Assembly: GCA_015231405.1 (NCBI GenBank)
Contig: JADGBR010000018.1
Location: forward strand, 1 to 62,495
DNA: 62,495 bases
Reading direction: 5' to 3'
From: Candidatus Omnitrophota bacterium
GTDB lineage: Bacteria; Omnitrophota; Gorgyraeia; Tantalellales; Tantalellaceae
Of this stretch, positions 1 through 7,652 are shown one piece after another. The notes under the pieces are model-generated. The model saw nothing but the letters and a program-made list of their open reading frames with translations, was not told the origin of the DNA and made no database searches. Every line of letters begins with the position of its first letter. The first letter of the stretch is position 1. Made by a program: the position numbers and the translations under genes.

Positions 1-830
1 GCGCTCAGCTGGGCGCTCCCGGTAGACGAGTTATAAAAAATAGTGTTCCCTCTTGTTATCCCTTCGAGCATTATACCGTTCTCTCTGCCAAATACATTTC
101 CCATGGCGTGAAGAAAGATCATGCGCATAGCGGCCTGTTCGTTAAAATTCGTGACTTTAACTCTTGAATACTTATAGAGACTCTCTACCTGCCTTTTAGC
201 TTTTAGGTACTCGACATCCGTGACCGAACCGATCAGTCTCTGGATATCGTTTTTCCTGAGCTCCAGCCCGGTTACCTTTTCTATAGCGCTTTCTAAAAGC
301 CCGAACCATTCCACACCCAGGCTCTTCCTCAGGTCTTTATGGTCAAGGCTCTTTGTGATGACCTTTATTTTATCCGATACTTCAAGCTCCTCCAGCGTCC
401 TTCCGCCAAATACGACCGTAAAACACTCTTGGGGGCCTGGATTCAGCCTGGACGAGAGGCTTATCTGTATCATCTTGTCTTTTGTGAAGACGGGGTTATC
501 GAGGACCGTGAATATTTTTTCTTCGGGCGCCGCTTCGGCCCGAGCGAAGCCTGCCGCCTGTTTATCGAGCGCAGCGTTGATGTTAAGCTTGCTCCTGTAC
601 TCGCCGGCTCCGTCATCCTCCGCAAGCCCCTTTATAGCCATCCTCATGATCAGGCCGAATTCCATCTCGGCCCTTTCGCGGTATTCTTCCCCTACCATCT
701 CAACAATGAGCTTGAACCGGCTTTGGACCTGGAGATTGCTGACGTTTAACGCGGAATAAGAAAACGAGACATCAACCGGGGAAAGAGCGATAACAAAAGA
801 TAAAAGCGAGGCGAATATTCGACGGGTCAA
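1..830 (-). CDS. Large exported protein of unknown function, C-terminus beyond the window
   Basis: The frame is open from about 830 to the left edge (276 codons) with no stop, so the gene is truncated by the window. The best start is a TTG at 830, because no in-frame ATG lies near the beginning; this start is uncertain and has no good ribosome binding site. The N-terminus has a basic n-region (TRR), a hydrophobic stretch (residues 5-17) and a small-residue zone ending near YSAL, consistent with a Sec signal. The rest is rich in charged helices and resembles no family I know. It diverges from the 1287-residue exported protein to the right, whose signal region has a similar character. Function unknown; the reading frame itself is convincing because it has continuous sensible composition and no stops. 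Confidence 0.7.
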   Translation of the reverse strand, partial: MTRRIFASLLSFVIALSPVDVSFSYSALNVSNLQVQSRFKLIVEMVGEEYRERAEMEFGLIMRMAIKGLAEDDGAGEYRSKLNINAALDKQAAGFARAEAAPEEKIFTVLDNPVFTKDKMIQISLSSRLNPGPQECFTVVFGGRTLEELEVSDKIKVITKSLDHKDLRKSLGVEWFGLLESAIEKVTGLELRKNDIQRLIGSVTDVEYLKAKRQVESLYKYSRVKVTNFNEQAAMRMIFLHAMGNVFGRENGIMLEGITRGNTIFYNSSTGSAQLS

Positions 831-890
831 TGACCGAAAACGCGAAAAAAAGGATAATATGGGATATGCGGGGTCTACTGATCCCCTCCA

Positions 891-920
891 AGTCCTTCGT
901 TCCACGGCCCACGTCCTATT
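891..920. repeat. Degenerate relic of a GGACGT-type repeat
   Basis: Read on the minus strand, this stretch contains TAGGACGTGGG followed by further GGA units. It resembles the inverted repeats at 11667-11756 and 39841-39892. It lies in the 242-base divergent spacer between the first two genes, where no other feature is clear apart from weak promoter-like A+T-rich stretches. The match is partial, so membership of the family is tentative. Confidence 0.3.
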
Positions 921-1072
921 TTTCATATTCCACACCCCGCGCCCACGGTTTTATTGCTGCCATGTTCTTTCAACTATTCAGGACACTTAAACTTCGTTAT
1001 TATAACACAGAATCCCGATATGCTTGCTTTTTAATATTTTAATGCTTGATTGATAAACACCTGAAGGCTTAA

Positions 1073-4000
1073 ATGAAAAAATATCAGGGCTTGTATTTGA
1101 CTAACAATTGTTTATTAGGTATACTTCATTTCAATATGACCGGCCAAACAATGATGAAAAGAAAAATATTTCACAGAGTTTTCGTAGCAATATCGATTTG
1201 CGCTATGATACTCAACTGTATCGATCTGCCTTATTCCGGCGCTCTTTCTCCCATGCCCGGGAATACCCAGATCAGTGTAAGGCGTGACATGCTCACTGAT
1301 CTACTCTCGGCCACGAGAATAGTCCGTCAAAATAGCCCGGCCGATACCGCTCTTCTCGCTGATAACGAGGTGAACGTTTATTTCAGGGATAACGGCGAGA
1401 TAGTCGTTTCCGAGGAGCTGAAATCAGATGATGTTCTTCTTCTCCGGGCTATTGTCAGGGCCCAGGTGATCGCTTTACTCGGAGTATGGTCAAAAAGTTC
1501 GCCCTACAAACACAAGGTATCAAGGGAGATCATCGCGTCTTGCCCGGATATTACCGCTAAATATCTTTCCATGTTCGCCCCTGAAAAGAGACCGGCCATA
1601 GATTCGCCCGGTTTCGTCGACGGGATGTTCGCTTCGGCTTTCGAGCTTTTGATACCGGTAGACCAGGGACTCCTGGCCATTAGCGAACTAAGACCGGAAG
1701 AGATCGCCTTTCTTGAGGCCGTAAGGCCTGCTGTAAATGAAAATAGAGAGCATTATTTCACTCCCATTTTCTGGGAATGGAAGGCCCGGGAGATACTGAT
1801 ACGCCAGGCCGCTTATTATGGAAAAATATACCGCAAAGACATTCTCGGGAAAGAGAAAGGATCCGCCGAAACAAAACCCGCTAGCTCCCCGCTCAGGCTT
1901 TTATCTGACATGTACCGCGGATTAATGTTCGCCGACTCTCCCCGGAGCGCGGAGGAAATATACGCTATGGGACGGGACCAGCGCGGCGCCGGGGTGACTT
2001 TGGCAGATATCGAGAAGGAATGTTCGGTGCTTTCGAAGACGGGACTGGCGCGAAGGACGGATGAAGGGAAATTCTATCTTGCCGAATGGGTCCGGGCGCT
2101 GGATATCGAGAGATTTATCAAGTATAACCCCGCCCTCGCCGACCCTCTATCGACGGCCGAGGATATCCTTAGCCACGGTATGTTCCCGAGGCATATGGAC
2201 CTCGGCAAAAAGACGGGATACAGGACCCTCCGGAAGATCTCTTCCACTGTGAAGGTCAAGCCGTTCATGGTAGTGGAAGGCCTTGACAGGGAAAGTTCGG
2301 AGGATCTGGTCGGAAAGCTGGCCGGAATGCGTAGACATGATACCATGGGTGAAGGGCTAGTTGTCCCGGATGGGGTCCAGCGTGGGCCCGGAACAATAGT
2401 TGGAGCCATTGAAGGCGCTTTGGCAAGAGCGGCTGATAAAAAATGCGAGATATATGATTTCAGGGACCTGGCACGCATGGGTAACGATTTTTCAGGTGAT
2501 GTCCTCTTCAAGAAAATACTTGCCAGAGGAAAGGACAAACCTGAGCTTGTGATCATCAAGAACGTTTCATGGAACGTGCCCGGAATTGATAAAGACGTCC
2601 TTTTCAGGATATGGCATGCCTGTAAGACCGATAAGTTCACGGAATTCGGTGAAGGTCTGGAATTCGAGCAGACGTTCTTGTTCATAGCCGAACCCGGGGC
2701 AAATATGGATTTCAAACATTATTTTAAGCCCGGAGAGGATCGCGGCAAGGATTATGAGCTTGGGGAGATCACTTTTGCGAGGTTCGATGCGGTAGGGAAC
2801 ATTTCTTTCAATAAACGTTCCGCGTGGGCGGACTTCATACTGGAAGGACAGAGAGAAACTATGCGAGGACTGCCCGAGCCGCAAACAGGCGTCGAACCCC
2901 GGACAAAATGGGGTTTCCCTATGGATGATGACATTATCGATCCCATAAACGCGCAACTAAGCCCCGAAGAGATCCAGTCGGCTGTCGATATCTGGAGCTA
3001 TTACGCCAAGCTTAACCTTTCGGTAACGGCACAGCTTGAGAAGATGTTCAATACGTTCCTTCTCCATGTATCGCCGGAGCTTAGGGAGGCGCTTCTACGC
3101 ATGATGCACCCGCGGGGAGCGAATATAGAGATCAATAACGTTATATTCGCCTGCAATATCCTTTTACCCAAGCTCGGCTGCCCCGATGTGTGCGCGGAAT
3201 TGGCGAAGGAGGCCGGGAAAGAAGTCGATGAGATGTTCGGCGCAAGCGACGACCCGGACGATTTTCTGAGCCTTGCATTGGCCAGGGAGCTCGGTATGTC
3301 TGAACTCATGGTACTCGATCCTTTTTCTCCTGAGTTCCTGGTATCCGGCATGGACGCGGCTTCGTCCGCCGCGGAATATATCGATAAACTTGAGAACATG
3401 AGGATGCCGCCGGTCAAAGACGTCCTGGCAGATATCTCAACCGAAAATGCCGGCAGAACAAAGGAGGCGATAGCGTTCAGAGAGACCGCCGAAGCCGTTA
3501 TGGCCCTGGGAGCTAAACAGCTTTTTTTCCGAATGATAAAGCTTATCCCCGTTGATACCATGGTGGAACTCGGTGAATTGACAAAAGGCCTTAATCCAGT
3601 CGATATCATCGATGCCGGGAAGCTTGTGGATATCGAAAATGCCCTGAAAGATAAATTCACACCTGAAAAACTGTCGAGGGAGGTTTTGCCCGGGGTATCG
3701 GCGGGATATCTTGCCATGAATTATGTTATCGGCAAGGCCGTCCTGGAAGGTTTGGGTGTTACGAACGGGGAAAGCGCCATCGCGCGTGATCTTATGGACA
3801 CGATAGTTTCTTATGACTCAAGCGGGCAAATAGAGATGAGACTTGGCATAGAAGCCAGGGCCTACTCTATAGCCATGGCGATAAGCGTATCGGAAGGGAT
3901 AAGTAAAGACGAGGCCATTAAGAGGGTGAAAGGCGTTGCCGGCAAGATTTACGCCGACATTAAGGATGTACAGAGTTCGCTGATGTCCGTTACAGACATC

Positions 4001-4936
4001 TCCGAAGCTAGTCTCGCGGAGAGGTTTTTGTGGGAGCTTACTTCTGACCTTGAGAGTGTGATACAACTGAATGAAGATGAAGCGCTCAGGATCGTGGACA
4101 ACAAATCAAGAGATATATATCCTCTACGTGCCCGAGCCGCCGCCGAAGGGTGGAGCGACGCTCTTAAAGAAAGGCTGAAAGAGCTCTGGGTCCTGAGAGA
4201 TTTTATATCAGGGAGTGAAGACGGCGTCGAATGGAACGATCTTTTGAACAGCGTTAAGACGCTGAACGAGAAGAACGACCGGTATTTCGATGTTATTGGC
4301 AGAGCCGAGGCCGGCGCGGAGAATTATTACAATACAGGCGAGAGCCTCATCCTTTATGCGGACGATATATTCGACAACACGATGATCGCGGACCTTGGGA
4401 CGGCGTTCCGTAATGTTCTCAGGAACTACAGGCAGGATATCCTTAATGGCGGGAAAGTGTATATCTACGGTCGAGACCCCGTAAAAACCGAGATCCTGGT
4501 CAGGTTCATCCGCCTTTTCAGCCCCGATACCGCGACGGTGACGGTTACTTCCGCCGAACTTTCCGAGGGAAGAAGACACCTTGCCGGGGAAGCCGAGGTT
4601 ATGGAAGCGCTTGTCAGGAAAGTCAGGAGCGAGATATCTTCGACAGGCGGCAGGCTCCTCGGCGTCATAAGGGATACAGGCGACGAGCCCGAAAAACTGG
4701 CCAAAATGGCGGGCGAACTGAAAGTCCCGGTGGTACTTGTCGGCGCGGATAACCGCGGCGGATCGAGATCGATCTATTCGCTGGCCGAAGCCGTGGCCGC
4801 CGCGATGAACATAAATACCAACGAAGGCCGCGGAGGATGGCTCTGTATACTCGACCCCGTGAGGTCCATCGACGGCGACATTAAAGTCCTTCACGACGAA
4901 TACCTGCGCGCTCTCAAGGCACTTGTCGCGGCGTAA
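1073..4936 (+). CDS. Very large exported protein of unknown function (1287 aa)
   Basis: The start at 1073 is preceded by GAAGG five bases upstream. ATG codons at 1136 and 1151 would give a more ordinary signal peptide but have no Shine-Dalgarno sequence. From about residue 27 the protein has a basic n-region (MMKRK) and a hydrophobic core, followed by LPYSGALS, which looks like a Sec signal. The middle (roughly 380-590) alternates helices and strands in a way reminiscent of a degenerate AAA-type ATPase, but I see no convincing Walker A, so this is only an impression. The C-terminal 200 residues form a compact alpha/beta region with repeated hydrophobic strands (IYIYGRDP-like, LLGVI, VPVVLVGAD). 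No known family is recognised. Proteins of this size with a signal peptide are, to my knowledge, frequent in Omnitrophota. Confidence 0.8.
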   Translation: MKKYQGLYLTNNCLLGILHFNMTGQTMMKRKIFHRVFVAISICAMILNCIDLPYSGALSPMPGNTQISVRRDMLTDLLSATRIVRQNSPADTALLADNEVNVYFRDNGEIVVSEELKSDDVLLLRAIVRAQVIALLGVWSKSSPYKHKVSREIIASCPDITAKYLSMFAPEKRPAIDSPGFVDGMFASAFELLIPVDQGLLAISELRPEEIAFLEAVRPAVNENREHYFTPIFWEWKAREILIRQAAYYGKIYRKDILGKEKGSAETKPASSPLRLLSDMYRGLMFADSPRSAEEIYAMGRDQRGAGVTLADIEKECSVLSKTGLARRTDEGKFYLAEWVRALDIERFIKYNPALADPLSTAEDILSHGMFPRHMDLGKKTGYRTLRKISSTVKVKPFMVVEGLDRESSEDLVGKLAGMRRHDTMGEGLVVPDGVQRGPGTIVGAIEGALARAADKKCEIYDFRDLARMGNDFSGDVLFKKILARGKDKPELVIIKNVSWNVPGIDKDVLFRIWHACKTDKFTEFGEGLEFEQTFLFIAEPGANMDFKHYFKPGEDRGKDYELGEITFARFDAVGNISFNKRSAWADFILEGQRETMRGLPEPQTGVEPRTKWGFPMDDDIIDPINAQLSPEEIQSAVDIWSYYAKLNLSVTAQLEKMFNTFLLHVSPELREALLRMMHPRGANIEINNVIFACNILLPKLGCPDVCAELAKEAGKEVDEMFGASDDPDDFLSLALARELGMSELMVLDPFSPEFLVSGMDAASSAAEYIDKLENMRMPPVKDVLADISTENAGRTKEAIAFRETAEAVMALGAKQLFFRMIKLIPVDTMVELGELTKGLNPVDIIDAGKLVDIENALKDKFTPEKLSREVLPGVSAGYLAMNYVIGKAVLEGLGVTNGESAIARDLMDTIVSYDSSGQIEMRLGIEARAYSIAMAISVSEGISKDEAIKRVKGVAGKIYADIKDVQSSLMSVTDISEASLAERFLWELTSDLESVIQLNEDEALRIVDNKSRDIYPLRARAAAEGWSDALKERLKELWVLRDFISGSEDGVEWNDLLNSVKTLNEKNDRYFDVIGRAEAGAENYYNTGESLILYADDIFDNTMIADLGTAFRNVLRNYRQDILNGGKVYIYGRDPVKTEILVRFIRLFSPDTATVTVTSAELSEGRRHLAGEAEVMEALVRKVRSEISSTGGRLLGVIRDTGDEPEKLAKMAGELKVPVVLVGADNRGGSRSIYSLAEAVAAAMNINTNEGRGGWLCILDPVRSIDGDIKVLHDEYLRALKALVAA

Positions 4937-5077
4937 TTCTCAGCCTTTCCGCTATCTATCTGATACCCGAGATCCGCGATCGGCCGAGGCTTTTCTCTAA
5001 GGCTTTCACCATACACATGATAAATTATCGCGGAAAAAATCATACTGATTTTCGAAGTGTTCGTTGCTTCTTGTGAC

Positions 5078-5238
5078 GAAGGCGTGCAGGAGATGGGAAC
5101 CTTCTACCGGCACTTTGCAAACTTCTAGTTCGGCTTGCGGCCTTCATTGCAATATTTGCATGGTCCACGCACAAGGCTATTTTGGTTGTTGGGACAGGCA
5201 AAGTGCCGTACGAAGAACCCCATCTCCTTCACGCCCTC
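5078..5238. repeat. Imperfect 41-bp inverted repeat in a 481-bp intergenic region
   Basis: Arms 5078-5118 and 5198-5238 match at 33 of 41 positions when one is reverse-complemented, with a 79-base spacer. Read in the same frame, both arms would encode nearly the same peptide (EGV-x-EMG-x-F-x-RHFA), so they may be two inverted copies of a decayed coding fragment rather than a simple hairpin. The rest of 4937-5417 holds no convincing gene. Confidence 0.55.
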
Positions 5239-5340
5239 ACCCCCTATCACGAAAACCTGGAAGTTACCCGGGATGTTTCATGACGGTATCAGGTCAAGGT
5301 GTGGATAGAATTTCACATTTCAAGGTCAGGCACCGGGTTC

Positions 5341-5370
5341 GGGCGCGATAAATCGCCTCCCTACGTTTTT
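5341..5370 (+). terminator. Possible intrinsic terminator upstream of tolC
   Basis: A short stem (GGG, GCGA, loop TAAA, TCGC, CCC with a small internal loop) at 5341-5361 is followed within a few bases by TTTTT. It could end transcripts coming from the left before the tolC gene. The internal loop and the short T run make it weak. Confidence 0.3.
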
Positions 5371-5417
5371 GATTTTTATTATTAATTTTACCGCTTGATG
5401 CTGTATACTACTTGCCT

Positions 5418-6704
5418 ATGCGCAAACGAATACTTATATGTTTACTGCTCTCCTGGTTGATCTTTCCATCACTCGCGTTCGGACAGGAAGATCCGGAGGT
5501 GCGCATAACGCCGGCTGAAGAGAGATCGTTGACCCTCATGGAATGCTACAGGCTCGCGCTGGCCGAAAGCGAGATCATAGCGATCGACGCCCAGACCATT
5601 GAACAGGCCCGGGCGCATTTTCTAAGCGCGTTCGAGGATCTCTTCCCCGAAGTCTCTTTCCACCGCGAGGATAAAAGGCTGCATTCCTCACGCTCTCCGG
5701 CTTCGAACCGCGGCTTTGACCAGAAATTCGTTTTTTCCCAGCCTATATTCACGGGCTTTAAAGAATTCGCCGGGATGACGAAGAGCCATTACGAGACCGA
5801 GCAGCGGAAGAGCGAGAAGAAAAGGGCCGAAGAGCTACTTCTAAGGGACGTTTCAGACGCGTTCTACCTGCTCCTCGAAAAACAGGAGGACCAAAAGGTC
5901 CTTCTTACGATCAAAGGGGCCCTTGAGGAAAGGATAAAAGACCTGAACGCGAGGGTCGATATCGGTCGGTCCAGGACCAGCGAAGTCGTGAATACCGAAA
6001 CACAGCTTTATACCCTCCTCGCGAACATCGAAAGCGTTAAAAGCCAGGAACTCGTCGCGCGGGAACTGCTTCAGTTCCTGACTGGCAGATATATAGACAA
6101 AGTTACCGATCCGGAATTCGACTTTCACTTAAAGACGTCATCCGAATACCTCTCCAGGTCCGCTAAACGCGAGGACGTCCTCGCCGCTTATTTCGAGTGG
6201 AAAGCGGCCAAAGAAAATATCCTATACGTCCAAAGCGGTTTTCTACCTACGGTAAGCCTTGACGTGAACCGCTACGGGCATAAGTCTTCGTCGCCAGAGG
6301 ATTCCCGGTGGGATACCCTCATCAGCGTAGACATCCCAATTTTCGAGAAAAATACCACGCTCGGAGAGGTCCAGGAAGCTATCGCCGCCGCTAAAGTGAA
6401 GGAACTGTATTACAGGCGCGTAAAAAGGTTAGCCATTCAGGAAATTTACGACGATTACATCAACCTCCGGTCGGTCATCTCCATGCGGGACGCGTACAAA
6501 AAAGCGCGGGATTCAGCCGCCGCGAATTTCGAACTTCAGAAAAAAGACTACCAGCAGAATCTCGTCAGCAACCTCGAGGTCCTTACCGCTATCGGTAACC
6601 AGGGCGACACGGAAAGGAATTACCTGCACGCCCGGTTCGAAACCAAACGTTCCTACTGGAAACTTCTGGTAGACTCCGGCGCGATCAACGGAGAAATACA
6701 ATGA
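5418..6704 (+). CDS. TolC-family outer membrane efflux protein
   Basis: About 428 residues with a signal peptide (hydrophobic segment around residues 6-18, then LAFGQED). Long amphipathic helices follow in the two-repeat arrangement of outer membrane efflux proteins, with the typical LTLMECYRLAL motif near the start of the mature protein. Such proteins form trimeric outer-membrane channels for RND or type I exporters. An ATG at 5418 is preferred over a TTG two codons upstream; neither has a strong ribosome binding site. The stop codon overlaps a vestigial ATG (ATGA at 6701) that is followed by the same bases as the start of the downstream RND gene. The ancestral arrangement was therefore probably tolC coupled directly to the RND gene. 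Confidence 0.9.
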   Translation: MRKRILICLLLSWLIFPSLAFGQEDPEVRITPAEERSLTLMECYRLALAESEIIAIDAQTIEQARAHFLSAFEDLFPEVSFHREDKRLHSSRSPASNRGFDQKFVFSQPIFTGFKEFAGMTKSHYETEQRKSEKKRAEELLLRDVSDAFYLLLEKQEDQKVLLTIKGALEERIKDLNARVDIGRSRTSEVVNTETQLYTLLANIESVKSQELVARELLQFLTGRYIDKVTDPEFDFHLKTSSEYLSRSAKREDVLAAYFEWKAAKENILYVQSGFLPTVSLDVNRYGHKSSSPEDSRWDTLISVDIPIFEKNTTLGEVQEAIAAAKVKELYYRRVKRLAIQEIYDDYINLRSVISMRDAYKKARDSAAANFELQKKDYQQNLVSNLEVLTAIGNQGDTERNYLHARFETKRSYWKLLVDSGAINGEIQ

Positions 6705-6710
6705 CCTTAT
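6669..6710 (+). repeat. Left copy of a 42-bp direct repeat flanking an inserted methyltransferase gene
   Basis: This copy contains the last 11 codons of tolC, its stop and seven further bases. It matches 7611-7652 at 38 of 42 positions, with the final 27 bases identical. The bases after the stop repeat the first codons of the RND pump gene at 7643. Confidence 0.85.
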
Positions 6711-6734
6711 AGGCGCTACGCATATGTTAACAAT

Positions 6735-6763
6735 TTGAATGATCGCGTTTTTTCTGGTATGAT
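6735..6763 (+). promoter_or_regulatory. Sigma70-type promoter of the inserted methyltransferase gene
   Basis: TTGAAT at 6735-6740 and TATGAT at 6758-6763 are separated by exactly 17 bases. The predicted start, near 6770, would leave a leader of about 40 bases before the methyltransferase ATG. The inserted gene thus appears to carry its own promoter. Confidence 0.55.
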
Positions 6764-6811
6764 CGCGAAGGGATCTGGTAGTCGACAAAAACTAACCGTA
6801 TTTTGAGGACA

Positions 6812-7543
6812 ATGCTTGAGTCTAAAGAAAAAGAGCTGGAAAAATTCTGGTGGATAATCGCAAGGGGTGAAATTTTAAGGGCATTGTTGAACAAATATAT
6901 CTTAACGGGTGATAACAAGGTCCTCGATGTCGGCAGCGGAATGGGCTGCAATAGCGTTTTTTTCTCGGATCTTTCCCTGAGTAGGGGCATTTACGGCATA
7001 GACATTTTAAAAGGTGAATCAGAATGTGCGCTTAAAAAGGGATACAAAAAGATCCTAAATGCCGATATAGAGACCTTTTCTTTTGAGGGGGATGGCGATT
7101 ATAGGGATTTTGATATTGTCATAGCGGCTGATATTTTGGAACATTTAAAGAGTGACAAAGGCACACTTGAAAAAATTCACGGCATTATGAGTGCCCGCGG
7201 GACTTTACTGGTTACGGTCCCCGCGAACGGTTTCTTGTGGAGCCAGCATGACATTACACTGGGGCATTTACGCAGATATTCAAGAAAAAGTTTGAGTAAG
7301 TTAATTACGGAGGCAGGATTCAAGATCGAGCGGGTCTCATATTTTAATTTCTTCTTTTTTGTCCCGATCCTCCTAATGCGTTCGCTTGGGAAGCTCTTGA
7401 GGCTAAAGCAACAAGAATATTTTAAGCCTTTACCGCGGATCATAAACCGATTGTTCACTGGAATATTTTTAGCCGAAAAACACTTATTGAGGAAATTCGA
7501 CCTTCCGGCCGGCGTTTCGCTTGTCTGCATCGCAAGGAAATAG
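6812..7543 (+). CDS. Class I SAM-dependent methyltransferase, inserted between tolC and RND genes
   Basis: About 243 residues. SAM-binding motif I (VLDVGSGMG) lies near residue 37, an acidic residue follows the second strand (GIDIL), and the post-motif D(I)VIAADILEHL is typical of Methyltransf_11-like enzymes. The sequence LGHLRRYSRKSL after the core is common in methyltransferases of glycan and lipid clusters. The ATG at 6812 is used; a TTG three codons upstream is less likely because GAGGA sits just before the ATG. The gene is clearly richer in A+T than tolC and the RND gene on either side, has its own promoter, and is flanked by a 42-bp duplication. These are signs of a late insertion. The substrate is unknown. 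Confidence 0.85.
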   Translation: MLESKEKELEKFWWIIARGEILRALLNKYILTGDNKVLDVGSGMGCNSVFFSDLSLSRGIYGIDILKGESECALKKGYKKILNADIETFSFEGDGDYRDFDIVIAADILEHLKSDKGTLEKIHGIMSARGTLLVTVPANGFLWSQHDITLGHLRRYSRKSLSKLITEAGFKIERVSYFNFFFFVPILLMRSLGKLLRLKQQEYFKPLPRIINRLFTGIFLAEKHLLRKFDLPAGVSLVCIARK

Positions 7544-7610
7544 CCGCGAAAAATAATTGATCATGGGGGCAGTTGCCCCTATGCCGGACAGCTGTGGTAT
7601 ACTAGATGTA

Positions 7611-7652
7611 GCAGACTCAGTCGCCATCAACGGAGAAATACAATGACCTTAT
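7611..7652 (+). repeat. Right copy of the 42-bp direct repeat, spanning the RND start codon
   Basis: Read in the tolC frame, this copy encodes a second TolC-like tail (ADSVAINGEIQ and stop, against VDSGAINGEIQ in the left copy). It then supplies the ATG of the RND gene at 7643 through an ATGA overlap. Two of the four differences are silent, which suggests that it came from a diverged allele rather than a recent exact duplication. Confidence 0.85.

Noticed and set aside
220-759. Plus-strand open frames of 136-179 codons at the left edge
   Set aside because: They lie opposite a continuous minus-strand frame with a signal peptide and natural composition; the plus-strand products are Ser/Pro-rich shadows.
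4208-4894. Minus-strand open frame of 228 codons inside the large exported protein gene
   Set aside because: It has shadow composition, no ribosome binding site, and lies fully inside a better-supported gene.
5064-5351. Plus-strand open frame of 95 codons across the inverted repeat
   Set aside because: The composition is not protein-like, and it crosses both repeat arms in a frame that differs from the shared peptide.
7565-7580. GGGGCAGTTGCCCC hairpin as terminator of the inserted methyltransferase gene
   Set aside because: The stem is short and no T run follows, so termination is not supported.
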